A stretch of DNA of 34,811 nt from Sphingobium sp. (GTDB taxonomy: Bacteria; Pseudomonadota; Alphaproteobacteria; Sphingomonadales; Sphingomonadaceae). The stretch covers positions 1-34,811 of the forward strand of contig JASBTC010000299.1 in assembly GCA_030148625.1 (NCBI GenBank), written 5' to 3'. The position numbers were made by a program, and so were the translations under genes. The notes beneath the pieces were generated by a model. The model was given only the letters and a program-made list of their open reading frames with translations, was not told where the DNA came from and ran no database searches. Numbering within the stretch: position 1 is the first letter of the stretch; the number at the start of each line of letters is the position of its first letter. Positions 8,872 through 16,371 of this stretch are shown one piece after another.

Positions 8872-9552
8872 ATGACGATCCATGAAAGCCCCGATGATGC
8901 GGCGACGCGCCTCGCCGCGGTCCGCACTGCCATGGCGAAGGCCACGGCGCTTGCACGCCGGCCCGCCGACGCGGTCACGCTGATCGCGGTCTCCAAGACT
9001 CACGACGCAGATGCGATCCAGCCGCTGATCGATGCCGGCCAGCGCGTGTTCGGCGAAAACCGCGTCCAGGAAGCCGAAGCGAAATGGCCGGCATTGCGCG
9101 AAGGCGATGAGGCGCTGTCGCTGCATCTGATCGGCCAGCTCCAGTCCAACAAGGCCGAGGCGGCGGTCGCGCTGTTCGATGCCATCCATTCGGTCGACCG
9201 GTCCTCGCTGGTCGGGGCGTTGGCACGGGCGATGGACAAGGCCGGGCGGCGTCCCGATTGCTTCGTCCAGGTCAATATCGGTGCGGAAGAACAGAAAGGC
9301 GGCTGTGCGATCGCCGACCTGCCGGCATTGCTGGCGGAGGCGCGCGCCGCGGCGCTGCCCGTTCGCGGCCTGATGTGCGTGCCGCCCGCCGATGTCGAGC
9401 CGGCGCCCTATTTCGCGCTGCTCGCCAGGATCGCGCGCGACAACGGACTCGATGGGCTGAGCATGGGCATGTCGGGCGATTACGAGACCGCGATCATGAT
9501 CGGCGCCACCCATGTCCGCGTCGGCACCGCGCTGTTCGGCAAGCGCGGATGA
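8872..9552 (+). CDS. YggS family pyridoxal phosphate-binding protein
   Basis: A 226-residue member of the YggS/PROSC (PLPBP) family, single-domain alanine-racemase-fold proteins that bind pyridoxal 5'-phosphate and keep PLP and amino-acid pools balanced, without a known enzymatic reaction. The PLP lysine is K42 in LIAVSKTHDAD. Other family motifs are FGENRVQEAEAKW, HLIGQLQSNKAEAAV, CFVQVNIGAEEQKGG, GLMCVPP and LSMGMSGDYETAIMIGATHVRVG, with the C-terminal TALFGKR. The start lies 22 bp from the start of the divergent ThiE-like gene. It overlaps the HAD hydrolase gene by 4 nt (ATGA). Confidence 0.95.
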   Translation: MTIHESPDDAATRLAAVRTAMAKATALARRPADAVTLIAVSKTHDADAIQPLIDAGQRVFGENRVQEAEAKWPALREGDEALSLHLIGQLQSNKAEAAVALFDAIHSVDRSSLVGALARAMDKAGRRPDCFVQVNIGAEEQKGGCAIADLPALLAEARAAALPVRGLMCVPPADVEPAPYFALLARIARDNGLDGLSMGMSGDYETAIMIGATHVRVGTALFGKRG

Positions 9553-10256
9553 GGTTTGAGGGCATCATCTTCGATTTCGATGGCGTGCTGCTCGAAAGCG
9601 AATATGCCGGCAATCGTCATCTCGCCGAGACATTGACGTCATTGGGCCACCCGACCAGCGTCGAGGACTCGATGGCCAATTTCATGGGGCTGGCGGGCGC
9701 CGATTTCCTCGGCGCGGTCTCCGCCTGGATCGGCGGGCCCGTTCCCGACGCTTTCCATGTCATTCGCGCCGAGGAGGATGATCGCGCGATCCGCGACGGG
9801 ATCGCCGCGGTCGCGGGCGCGATCGACTTCGTCGACAGCCTGCCGCCGTCGGTACCGCGCGCCATCGCCTCGTCGAGTTCGACGCGCTGGATCGCGGCGC
9901 ATCTCGACCATCTCGGCATAGGCGCCGCGTTCGGCGACAATATCTTCAGCGGCCGCGAACATGTCGCGCGCGGCAAGCCGGCACCGGATCTCTACCTCCA
10001 TGCCGCCCAGGCGATCGGGGTCGATATCCGCCGCACGCTGGTCATCGAGGATTCGCCGGTCGGCGTGACCGGCGCCGTGGCGTCGGGCGGCTATGTCGTC
10101 GGCCTGTGCGCGGGGCAGCATTGCGCGGCGGACCATGACGCCCGGCTGCGCGCGCTGGGCGTGGATGCCGTGGCGCGGAGCTTCGAGGAGATCGCATCGC
10201 TGCTCGATCGTTCGGGCGGAATGGCCGAACAAATCCGGCGATCCGCATCGATATGA
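9549..10256 (+). CDS. HAD family hydrolase, subfamily IA
   Basis: A 235-residue haloacid dehalogenase-type phosphatase. Motif I is FDFDGVLLES, with nucleophile D9 and acid/base D11; motif II is ASSSSTRW; motif III is the Lys in GKPAPDLYL; motif IV is VIEDSPVGV. An all-helical cap lies between motifs I and II (residues about 15-80), as in phosphoglycolate phosphatase or beta-phosphoglucomutase relatives. It hydrolyses or transfers a phosphate on an unknown small substrate in the cytoplasm. The ATG overlaps the yggS-like stop, and the next gene starts 4 nt after its TGA, so the three genes form one operon. Confidence 0.93.
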   Translation: MRFEGIIFDFDGVLLESEYAGNRHLAETLTSLGHPTSVEDSMANFMGLAGADFLGAVSAWIGGPVPDAFHVIRAEEDDRAIRDGIAAVAGAIDFVDSLPPSVPRAIASSSSTRWIAAHLDHLGIGAAFGDNIFSGREHVARGKPAPDLYLHAAQAIGVDIRRTLVIEDSPVGVTGAVASGGYVVGLCAGQHCAADHDARLRALGVDAVARSFEEIASLLDRSGGMAEQIRRSASI

Positions 10257-10260
10257 CGTC

Positions 10261-11025
10261 ATGGCGGACGGATCGTTGCTGACCGATCCTGCCTTCTACG
10301 CGCTGGCGATCCCGGCGGTGATCCTGCTGGGATTGAGCAAGGGCGGTTTTGCCGGGCTCGGGACGGTCTCGCTGCCGATGATCGCGCTGGTGATCTCGCC
10401 GATCCAGGCGGCGGCGATCCTGCTTCCGATATTGATCGTGCAGGATGCCGTCAGCGTCTGGTCGTTCCGTCGCGAATGGAGCGGTCGGATCATCGCCGAG
10501 CTGCTGCCCGGTGCGATCGTCGGGATCGGACTTGGCTGGCTGCTCGCCGCCCAGGTCTCGGTGAAGGCCGTGATGGCGGCGCTCGGCGCGATCACCATCG
10601 TGTTCGCCGCACAGCGCCTCTGGGTCGAGCGGCACGGCACCATCGCGGCGGCGGCCAATGCTCCGGCGTGGATCGGCGCGCTGTTCGGCCTCGTATCGGG
10701 TTTCACCAGCCAGATCGCGCATGCCGGTGCGCCGCCCTTCCAGATGTGGGTGATCCCCAGGCGGCTCGATCATCTGACGTTCGCGGGAACCACCGCGATC
10801 TTCTTCGCCGCGGTCAACTGGATCAAGGTGCCGGCCTATTGGGCGCTCGGCCAGTTCAACCATGAAACATTGATGACCGCCGCGGTGCTGATGCCCGTCG
10901 CGATCCTGTCGACCTTTGGCGGCGTGAAGCTGATCCGGCATGTCTCGGCCGATCGCTTCTATCGCGCGATCTACGTGCTGATGCTTCTGGTCGGCGCAAA
11001 GCTGCTGTGGGACGGTCTCGTCTGA
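10261..11025 (+). CDS. TSUP (TauE/SafE) family membrane protein
   Basis: A 254-residue integral membrane protein. The ATG at 10261 lies 4 nt after the HAD hydrolase stop. It starts with the family pattern ALAIPAVILLGLSKGGFAGLG, and the duplicated counterpart is LVSGFTSQIAHAGAPPFQMW in the second half; TSUP proteins consist of two such repeats. About seven to eight hydrophobic segments are visible. Members export or import sulphite, sulphoacetate, thiosulphate or other organosulphonates; the substrate here is not deducible. Third gene of the yggS-HAD-TauE operon. Confidence 0.93.
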   Translation: MADGSLLTDPAFYALAIPAVILLGLSKGGFAGLGTVSLPMIALVISPIQAAAILLPILIVQDAVSVWSFRREWSGRIIAELLPGAIVGIGLGWLLAAQVSVKAVMAALGAITIVFAAQRLWVERHGTIAAAANAPAWIGALFGLVSGFTSQIAHAGAPPFQMWVIPRRLDHLTFAGTTAIFFAAVNWIKVPAYWALGQFNHETLMTAAVLMPVAILSTFGGVKLIRHVSADRFYRAIYVLMLLVGAKLLWDGLV

Positions 11026-11064
11026 GGGGAGACAGTCAAAGCCTGACGGGGGAATGCCGGCCTC

Positions 11065-12024
11065 TTATTTCAGCAAGCCGATCTCGCGCAGGCGCTGGAA
11101 CAGATAGTCGTCGGCGGTGATCGGCTCGGGATAGCGGTCGGGATTTTCCGCGCTGATGCAGCCGGGCAAGGTCCGGATCTCGAAGTCCGAACGCAGATGC
11201 AGGAAAAAGGGCATCGAATAGCGCGGCACGCCGCGGCGCTCGGGCGGCGGATTGACCACCCGGTGCGTGGTCGATGGCAGCACATGATTGGTCAGCCGCT
11301 GCAGCATGTCGCCCACATTGACCACCATCGCGCCTTCGGGCGGCTTGATCGGCAACCAGCGGCCATCGCGGTCGAGCAGTTGCAGCCCCGATTCCTCGGC
11401 GCCGAGCAACAGGGTGATCAGATTGATGTCCTCATGCGCGCCGGCGCGCACGCCGGGCGCTTCGGCGGAGACCGGCGGATAATGGAGCAGGCGCAGCACG
11501 CTGTTGCCCAGGTCGACCGGATCGACGAACCAGTCCGGAGCCAGGCCGAGATGCCGCGCGATCGCGGAAAGCAGCCGCGCACCGACCCGGTCGAACGCCG
11601 CATAAAGTTCGGTGAAGGTTTCCTGGAATCCCTCGGGCCGGTCGGGCCAGAGATTGTCGGGCATGGTCGCGCGGTAGCGATGGCCCGACGGCAGGTCGCG
11701 GCCGACATGCCAGAATTCCTTCAGATCATGCTCGCTGGCATCCTTGGCGATCTCGGTCCCGAACGGGGTATAGCCACGCGCGCCGGCCTTTCCGGGCAGA
11801 TAATATTGCTTCTTGTACGCGGTGGGCTCGTCGAAGAACGCCTTGGTCAATGCCCAGGCCCGATCGATCAGCGCTGGATCGATGCCATGATCGGCGATCA
11901 CCGCGAATCCGTAACGCTCGAACGAGGCGCCGAAATCGCGCGCGAACGCTTCGGGGTCGCGCTCTTCGTCGGCGAGCGACAGCGGCGGGACGGCGGAGGC
12001 GGGGGTGTCGAGCATGGAAGTCAT
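11065..12024 (-). CDS. 2-oxoglutarate/Fe(II)-dependent oxygenase, isopenicillin N synthase type
   Basis: A 319-residue soluble oxygenase. The N-terminal DIOX_N region reads FGASFERYGFAVIADHGID. The iron-binding triad is visible: H197 and D199 in AHEDINLITLL, and the distal His in LPSTTHRVVNP. The 2-oxoglutarate-binding Arg-x-Ser follows in RYSMPFFLHL. These enzymes hydroxylate or desaturate small molecules using O2 and 2-oxoglutarate; in this subfamily the substrate cannot be read from sequence. The usual family length is 300-350 residues. An alternative start is the ATG at 12015 (MLDTPASAV), three codons in. It is monocistronic, with two strong palindromes upstream of its start. Confidence 0.93.
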   Translation of the reverse strand: MTSMLDTPASAVPPLSLADEERDPEAFARDFGASFERYGFAVIADHGIDPALIDRAWALTKAFFDEPTAYKKQYYLPGKAGARGYTPFGTEIAKDASEHDLKEFWHVGRDLPSGHRYRATMPDNLWPDRPEGFQETFTELYAAFDRVGARLLSAIARHLGLAPDWFVDPVDLGNSVLRLLHYPPVSAEAPGVRAGAHEDINLITLLLGAEESGLQLLDRDGRWLPIKPPEGAMVVNVGDMLQRLTNHVLPSTTHRVVNPPPERRGVPRYSMPFFLHLRSDFEIRTLPGCISAENPDRYPEPITADDYLFQRLREIGLLK

Positions 12025-12058
12025 CCTTTGGCCCTTTGGGTCCGGACCTTAATCTAGA

Positions 12059-12102
12059 GTGATTTCGAGGCAGGTGGAATCACCTGCCGACTCGGAAATC
12101 AC
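12059..12102. repeat. Nested palindromic repeat
   Basis: An inner hairpin CAGGTG-GAAT-CACCTG (12071-12086) sits inside outer arms GTGATTTCGAG and CTCGGAAATCAC (one mismatched base). The type CAGGTGGAA(T)CACCTG resembles the dispersed repeat at 18840-18918. It lies between the divergent oxygenase and the 72-aa protein gene, about 35 bp from the oxygenase ATG. Confidence 0.7.
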
Positions 12103-12118
12103 GGAGAACAAAGGACGT

Positions 12119-12159
12119 CTAGAGTCGATCCGGTTCAAACTGAACCGGATCGACTCTAG
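12119..12159. repeat. Perfect inverted repeat with 19-bp arms
   Basis: CTAGAGTCGATCCGGTTCA at 12119-12137 and its exact reverse complement at 12141-12159 are separated by only AAC, giving a near-uninterrupted hairpin or cruciform. No T-run follows on either strand, and the genes on both sides diverge from it, so it is not an ordinary terminator. It resembles dispersed palindromes of sphingomonad genomes; a regulatory role is possible. Confidence 0.85.
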
Positions 12160-12254
12160 CGACTCGAATCCGGTGCGAACAGAGGCTGTGACCCAGACCA
12201 CAGCGCGGCCGGTGCCGAGCGGGCATCAGCATTGCCGGCAGGGGGCGATTCGCG

Positions 12255-12473
12255 ATGCAGACGATCTTCTATGTGATGGCGATCCTGGGATGCGGCGATG
12301 CCGGTACCGGCTGTCAGGCAGTCCGGACGCCGCCCACGCGTTATGCAAGCGCCGCGGCCTGCCGTGCCGCGGCGGAAACCGCGCTGATGGCACATACCGA
12401 TCTCGATTATCCGTTGTTGCGTGTTGATTGCCGCAAGACGATCCGGCCGGCCGCGGTGACCCGGCCCGGCTGA
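12255..12473 (+). CDS. Small Cys-containing hypothetical protein
   Basis: A 72-residue protein, MQTIFYVMAILGCGDAG at the start. It has four cysteines (C13, C20, one in AAACRAA and one in VDCRK), spaced as though for two disulphides, and a weakly hydrophobic N-terminus (IFYVMAILG) that might be a poor signal peptide. GGGGG occurs 10 nt upstream of the ATG as a possible ribosome binding site. I recall similar short proteins in sphingomonads (CxxVRxxPxRYxSAAACxAA pattern), but no function is known. It is monocistronic between the palindromes and the sigma-54 promoter region. Confidence 0.65.
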   Translation: MQTIFYVMAILGCGDAGTGCQAVRTPPTRYASAAACRAAAETALMAHTDLDYPLLRVDCRKTIRPAAVTRPG

Positions 12474-12575
12474 CGCGATCTTCGAAGGCGGGGGACTGTC
12501 CGGAATCGGTCAAAAGAATGATCGACCGCTCGGGACCGTCCGGATTGGGCGCGCCGTGCGCCATGGATTGGTAAA

Positions 12576-12595
12576 ATCCGCCAATATTAGTGGAT
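12576..12595. promoter_or_regulatory. Imperfect palindrome, possible enhancer-binding site
   Basis: ATCCGCCAAT followed directly by ATTAGTGGAT is a 20-bp inverted repeat with 8 of 10 positions matching. It is centred about 98 bp upstream of the predicted start of transcription from the sigma-54 promoter at 12659, the usual distance for bacterial enhancer-binding proteins. A perfect 14-bp palindrome, GATTCCGCGGAATC, lies nearer at 12638-12651. The assignment is inference. Confidence 0.4.
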
Positions 12596-12658
12596 GTATT
12601 CGCCGCCATTTTTCGGATTTAAAGAGAAAAACGCCGTGATTCCGCGGAATCGCGAAAC

Positions 12659-12674
12659 TGGCACGCTCCATGCA
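12659..12674 (+). promoter_or_regulatory. Sigma-54 (RpoN) promoter
   Basis: TGGCACG at 12659-12665, four bases (CTCC), then ATGCA at 12670-12674 matches the sigma-54 consensus TGGCACG-N4-TTGCA at every consensus base but one, with the exact spacing of the -24 GG and -12 GC. Transcription would start near 12684, leaving a leader of about 50 nt before the ATG at 12736. The downstream genes encode a 45-aa membrane peptide and a PspC-domain protein; phage-shock genes are sigma-54 dependent in enterobacteria, which fits. Confidence 0.7.
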
Positions 12675-12735
12675 ATGTTGCTGGCATCTCCGCTCGATGG
12701 TCGGGCGGAACGCTGAAAACTCAGGGAGTGATCAA

Positions 12736-12873
12736 ATGTCCATCGACCTTTCCAACGTCCAGCGCGCCGCGGTTTCGCTGGTTGGCGCTCTGTTCCTCGC
12801 CACCGTCTTCGTCGGCACCGCTGTGGCGCCGTCCGAAGCCCAGGCTGCAGTCGTCGTCACGCCGGTCCGTTGA
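12736..12873 (+). CDS. 45-aa membrane or secreted peptide upstream of pspC
   Basis: The ATG at 12736 follows CAGGGAGTG, a good ribosome binding site. The 45-residue product has an amphipathic start (MSIDLSNVQRA), one hydrophobic stretch (AVSLVGALFLATVFVGTAVA) and APSEAQAAVVVTPVR at the end. AQA-A looks like a signal peptidase I site, but cleavage would release only about eight residues, so it may instead remain as a small membrane protein. Two hairpins lie at its stop codon, and the PspC gene begins 56 nt later. No function is known to me; the shared promoter suggests an envelope-stress role. Confidence 0.72.
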   Translation: MSIDLSNVQRAAVSLVGALFLATVFVGTAVAPSEAQAAVVVTPVR

Positions 12874-12897
12874 GGACCGGCGTCCGACCCCGGACGC
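12862..12897 (+). other. Tandem hairpins between the 45-aa gene and pspC
   Basis: CCGGTCC-GTTGA-GGACCGG (12862-12880, with the TGA stop at the loop end) is immediately followed by CGTCCG-ACCC-CGGACG (12881-12896). Both stems are perfect. No U-run follows, so they may act as partial terminators or as RNA-stabilising ends that set different levels of the two gene products. Confidence 0.6.
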
Positions 12898-12929
12898 ATC
12901 ACATCATATTCTGACAGGAAACCGCAGAC

Positions 12930-13115
12930 ATGACCGGCCGCTTCGCTCTCGACAAGACCAACGCCAAGGTGATGGGCGTCTGCGCCGGCTTCGCGCGCTG
13001 GACGGGCATGGACCCGACGATCGTCCGCATCGCGGCCGTGGCGTTGACGCTGCTCGGCGTTGGATCGACGATCATCCTCTATCTGATCGTCGGCATGATC
13101 GCGCCGAACGCCTGA
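12930..13115 (+). CDS. PspC domain-containing membrane protein
   Basis: A 61-residue protein that is essentially a lone PspC domain: FALDKTNAKVMGVCAGFARW, then a DPTIVRIAAVALTLLG helix and TIILYLIVGMIAP. PspC is an inner-membrane phage-shock protein that responds to envelope damage and secretin mislocalisation. ACAGGAAAC precedes the ATG as ribosome binding site. No pspA, pspB or pspF is visible nearby, so this is an orphan PspC paired with the 45-aa peptide and apparently driven by the sigma-54 promoter. It faces the c-di-GMP enzyme gene tail-to-tail, with about 20 nt between. Confidence 0.92.
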   Translation: MTGRFALDKTNAKVMGVCAGFARWTGMDPTIVRIAAVALTLLGVGSTIILYLIVGMIAPNA

Positions 13116-13134
13116 CGCCCTCGCGCCGCGCCGC

Positions 13135-15525
13135 TCAGCGCGACCGCGCGCGCAATCCCTCGGACCGCGCGGGATCCGCAAGCACCGAACCCTCGAACTG
13201 ACCGATCGGGCGGGGTTCGCTGATCAGATAGCCCTGGACCTGGGTACAGCCCTGCAGCCGCAACTGATCGAGCTGCTCTTCGGTCTCCACACCTTCCGCC
13301 ACAACCTCGAGATTGAGCCCGCGGCCGAGCGAGATGATCGCCTGGACGATCGAGCGGGCATGGCTGTTGTGCAGCATGTCCGCGATGAAGGATCGATCGA
13401 TCTTGACCTTGTCGAACGGGAATTGCCGGAAATAGCTCAGGCTGGAATAGCCCGTTCCGAAATCGTCCATCGCGATCTGCACGCCGGTTTCACGCAGGCG
13501 GCCGAGGATCTCGACCCCGCGTTCGGCATCCTGGACAAAAACGCCTTCGGTGATCTCGAGTTCGAGCCGCTCGGGCGGCAGCCCGGCATCGGCGAGCGCG
13601 TGTGCGACGGTATCGCAGAGATCGGCATAGGCGAATTGCGCGGGCGACAGATTCACCGACAGCTTGAGCGGCGGATCCCAGCGCGCCGCTTCGGCGCAGG
13701 CCGTCCGCAACACCCATTCGCCAAGCTCGATGATGAGGCCGCTATCCTCGGCGATCGGGATGAAATCGTCGGGCATCATCAGCCCGCGTTCCGCATGATT
13801 CCAGCGTACGAGCGCTTCGAAGCCCTCGACACGCCCGGTCTCCATCCCGACCAGCGGCTGATAGTCGATATGCAGTTCGCCAAGCGCGATGGCGATGCGA
13901 AGATCGGCCTCCAGCGCCGCACGGCCGCGGGCCATCGCGTCCATCGCAGGCTCGAAGAAGCGGAAAACGCCGCGCCCGTCGGCCTTGGCGCGATAGAGCG
14001 CCAGATCAGCATGGCGAAGCGCGACAGCCCCTTCCTCCGCGTCGCTCGGGATCATCGCGATGCCCAGGCTGGCGGAGATGCGCAGCACCTGACCGTCGAT
14101 GGTGACCGGCCGGTTGAGCCGTGCCAGGACCCGCCGCGCGATCGAAGCGACGTCGATGTCGATGTCGCGCATCTTGCACATCATCGCGAATTCGTCGCCG
14201 CCCAGCCGCGCCGGCAGCATGCCCGGCATCGACAGGTCCCTGAGCTGGTCGGCGACATGGCGCAGCAGCTCGTCTCCGACCGGATGGCCGTAAATGTCGT
14301 TGATCGTCTTGAAGCGGTCGAGGTCGAAGCAGAAGATCGCGACCTCGTCCCCGGGGCCGCGCTCGACGGCGGCAGTGGCGACGCTGGCGTTGAACAGCGA
14401 ACGGTTGGCGATGCCGGTCAGCGGATCGTGATAGGCGAGATGGTGGATGCGCTGCTCCGCTTCCTTGCGGGCGCGGATATCGCTGATCACGAGCACGGTG
14501 TGCGGTTTTCCGCGCCAGGAAATCGGCCGCGCCGTCACTTCGACGTCGATCGTCTCGCCATCCCGTGCGCTCAGCATCATTTCGCGGGTCTGGCCTGATT
14601 CGATGAGCTGGGTGAGCGACCGCGGATCGGCGAGCGCGGGCAGCGTGGCCGCAAGCGGCGTGATCGCGATCCTGGGCCAGCCCGCGAGCGTGCGGAATGC
14701 CGCGTTGACGTCGACGATCCGGCTGCCTTCGACCACCGCCAGTCCCTCGATCGCGGCGTTGGCGAAATCGGTCACGCGCTGCTGTTCGGCGATGCGCCCC
14801 AGGGCGAGTCGATGGTCGAACCACAAATGCATGCCGCCGACCAGGATCAGCATGAAGGCGCCGGCACCGATCAGCATGACGAGCGTGTCGGAATGCATGG
14901 CGTCGGCCGGCACGGCGATGCGCGGGTCGGGGGTGATGCCGGCGGCGGACATCGCGGTGAAATGGAGCCCGCAAATGGCGAGGGTGAAGAGGAGAGCGCT
15001 GGCCGGCACCGACCAGCGGCGCAGCCTGCGCCGGGCGATCAGCGCGAGCCACGCAAAGCCCGCGCCGACGATCAGCGAGGCAAGCACGATCTGCGCGTCC
15101 CAGCCGACATGACCCTGCACGCGCAATGCGGCCATGCCGACATAATGCATCGTCGCGATGCCCGCGGCGAGCACGAGCGCAGGCAATGGCGAAAGCGAAC
15201 GCCGCCGCGTGCGCAGCTCCAGCCACCAGCCGAGGCCGCTCATCGCGACCGCCGCGACGATCGAGAGCAGAGTCAGCGTGACGTCATAGCCGACCGGCAA
15301 CCGCGGCTCATAGGCGACCATCGCGATAAAATGGGTGGACCAGATGCCGAGGCCGGTGGCGAGGCCGGCGAGCGCGATCCATTGCGGCCGCCGGCTATGG
15401 CGCAGCGCCGATGCGCGCCTGGCGACGAGCATCGCAAGGACGGTTGAGAGCGCGCAGATGATCGCCGCTAAAATGACCAGCCGATGATCGTGCTGTTCCA
15501 CGATACAGGCATAAACCCGTAGCAA
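13135..15525 (-). CDS. MHYT-PAS-GGDEF-EAL c-di-GMP signalling protein
   Basis: I place the start at a TTG (base 15525) because GGGGGAAAG lies just before it and the product then begins MLRVYACIVEQHDHRLV, the usual start of MHYT proteins; an ATG 11 codons upstream (15558) is the alternative. The 796-residue chain has an N-terminal MHYT sensor of about seven membrane helices (WSTHFIAMVAY, ATMHYVGMAAL, CGLHFTAMSAA), a PAS-like segment, an intact GGDEF at residues 442-446, and an intact EAL domain (EAL at 570-572, then DDFGTGYSSL, KIDRSF and EVVAEGVET). It should be able to make and degrade cyclic di-GMP, with the membrane domain sensing a diatomic gas or a metal-bound ligand. The net activity is unknown. 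Confidence 0.95.
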   Translation of the reverse strand: MLRVYACIVEQHDHRLVILAAIICALSTVLAMLVARRASALRHSRRPQWIALAGLATGLGIWSTHFIAMVAYEPRLPVGYDVTLTLLSIVAAVAMSGLGWWLELRTRRRSLSPLPALVLAAGIATMHYVGMAALRVQGHVGWDAQIVLASLIVGAGFAWLALIARRRLRRWSVPASALLFTLAICGLHFTAMSAAGITPDPRIAVPADAMHSDTLVMLIGAGAFMLILVGGMHLWFDHRLALGRIAEQQRVTDFANAAIEGLAVVEGSRIVDVNAAFRTLAGWPRIAITPLAATLPALADPRSLTQLIESGQTREMMLSARDGETIDVEVTARPISWRGKPHTVLVISDIRARKEAEQRIHHLAYHDPLTGIANRSLFNASVATAAVERGPGDEVAIFCFDLDRFKTINDIYGHPVGDELLRHVADQLRDLSMPGMLPARLGGDEFAMMCKMRDIDIDVASIARRVLARLNRPVTIDGQVLRISASLGIAMIPSDAEEGAVALRHADLALYRAKADGRGVFRFFEPAMDAMARGRAALEADLRIAIALGELHIDYQPLVGMETGRVEGFEALVRWNHAERGLMMPDDFIPIAEDSGLIIELGEWVLRTACAEAARWDPPLKLSVNLSPAQFAYADLCDTVAHALADAGLPPERLELEITEGVFVQDAERGVEILGRLRETGVQIAMDDFGTGYSSLSYFRQFPFDKVKIDRSFIADMLHNSHARSIVQAIISLGRGLNLEVVAEGVETEEQLDQLRLQGCTQVQGYLISEPRPIGQFEGSVLADPARSEGLRARSR

Positions 15526-15703
15526 ATCTTTCCCCCGACGCGGTTGCGCGACTTCCACTCTTGCTTAGGGCGGCAAGCGTTAAGGAAGCGCGAATCGTTC
15601 GCACCAGGCGATGCGATCATAAAGACCTTCAGCTAGCCGCTTCAAAGCCGGATGATTTGCGCGTAGGTTGCCGCATCCGCCCCCGGGGAGAAGGTGCCGT
15701 TCC

Positions 15704-16243
15704 ATGAAGACGCTTCGCATTGCCATTGTCGCCGCCGCGTTGCTTGCGCTCGCCCCTGCCCAGGCCGCGCTCGCCCCCGGTGCCAGGGCGCCCGATTTCA
15801 CCACCCAGGCTTCGCTTGCCGGAAAGCCGTTCAGCTTCAGCCTGTCGCGCGCGCTCAAAAAGGGGCCGGTGGTGCTCTATTTCTATCCCAAGGCCTTCAC
15901 CAAGGGCTGCACGATCGAAGCGAACATGTTCGCCGAGGCAACCGCCGATTTCGCGAAGGCGGGCGCGACCGTGATCGGGATCTCCGCCGACAAGATCGAC
16001 GTGCTCAACGAATTCTCGCGCAAGGAATGCCGCGACAAGTTCGCGGTCGCCTCGGCCAGCCCGGCGGTGATCAAATCCTATGACGTCGTCTTCGCCGCCA
16101 AGCCCGAATTTTCGGATCGCACATCCTATGTGATCGCGCCCAACGGCAAGATCCTCTACGCCCATTCGGAAATGAACCCGGCCGACCATGTGAAGAACAC
16201 GCTCGCCGCGGTTCAGGCCTGGAAGGCCAAGCACAAGCGCTGA
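15704..16243 (+). CDS. Secreted peroxiredoxin (AhpC/TSA, BCP-like)
   Basis: A 179-residue thiol peroxidase with an N-terminal signal peptide (MKTLRIAIVAAALLALAPAQA), so it acts in the periplasm. GARAPDFTTQ and VVLYFYPKAFTKGCTIEANMF mark the thioredoxin-like fold; the peroxidatic cysteine is C69. The resolving Cys normally found five residues later in many BCPs is absent (Ile-Glu-Ala-Asn-Met follows), while C109 in RKECRDKF could serve. DRTSYVIAPNGKILYAH and the closing helix are standard. GGGGAGAAGG lies about 10 nt upstream of the ATG as ribosome binding site. It is divergent from the c-di-GMP gene and is followed by the gap repeat at 16253. Confidence 0.93.
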   Translation: MKTLRIAIVAAALLALAPAQAALAPGARAPDFTTQASLAGKPFSFSLSRALKKGPVVLYFYPKAFTKGCTIEANMFAEATADFAKAGATVIGISADKIDVLNEFSRKECRDKFAVASASPAVIKSYDVVFAAKPEFSDRTSYVIAPNGKILYAHSEMNPADHVKNTLAAVQAWKAKHKR

Positions 16244-16252
16244 AGGTACAGT

Positions 16253-16371
16253 CAATCGGCCCATGCTGGTCTGCAAATGGCGCTCCCCTGCGCTTCCGGT
16301 GCTCACGTACTGAAATACGCTGTGCGCCGGTTCTCGGAGATCACCATTTTCGACTCAGCATGGGCCGATTG
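16253..16371. repeat. Tail-to-tail gap repeat, copy 2
   Basis: CAATCGGCCCATGCTG at 16253-16268 and its exact reverse complement at 16356-16371 are perfect 16-bp arms. They enclose the 74-nt core at 16279-16352 shared with 8183-8256. The right arm abuts the GFA gene stop codon. The arms differ completely from those of copy 1 while the core is kept. A structured bidirectional 3' end is plausible. Confidence 0.85.

Noticed and set aside
8872..8873. Upstream ATG at 8873 as start of the ThiE-like gene
   Set aside because: It would overlap the start codon of the divergent yggS-like gene and add residues without homology; the ATG at 8849 is preferred.
12131..12146. GTTC and GAAC near each other in the 12119-12159 hairpin, resembling a LexA site
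   Set aside because: The half-sites are inverted with a 5-nt spacer, not direct repeats with 7 nt as alphaproteobacterial LexA needs.
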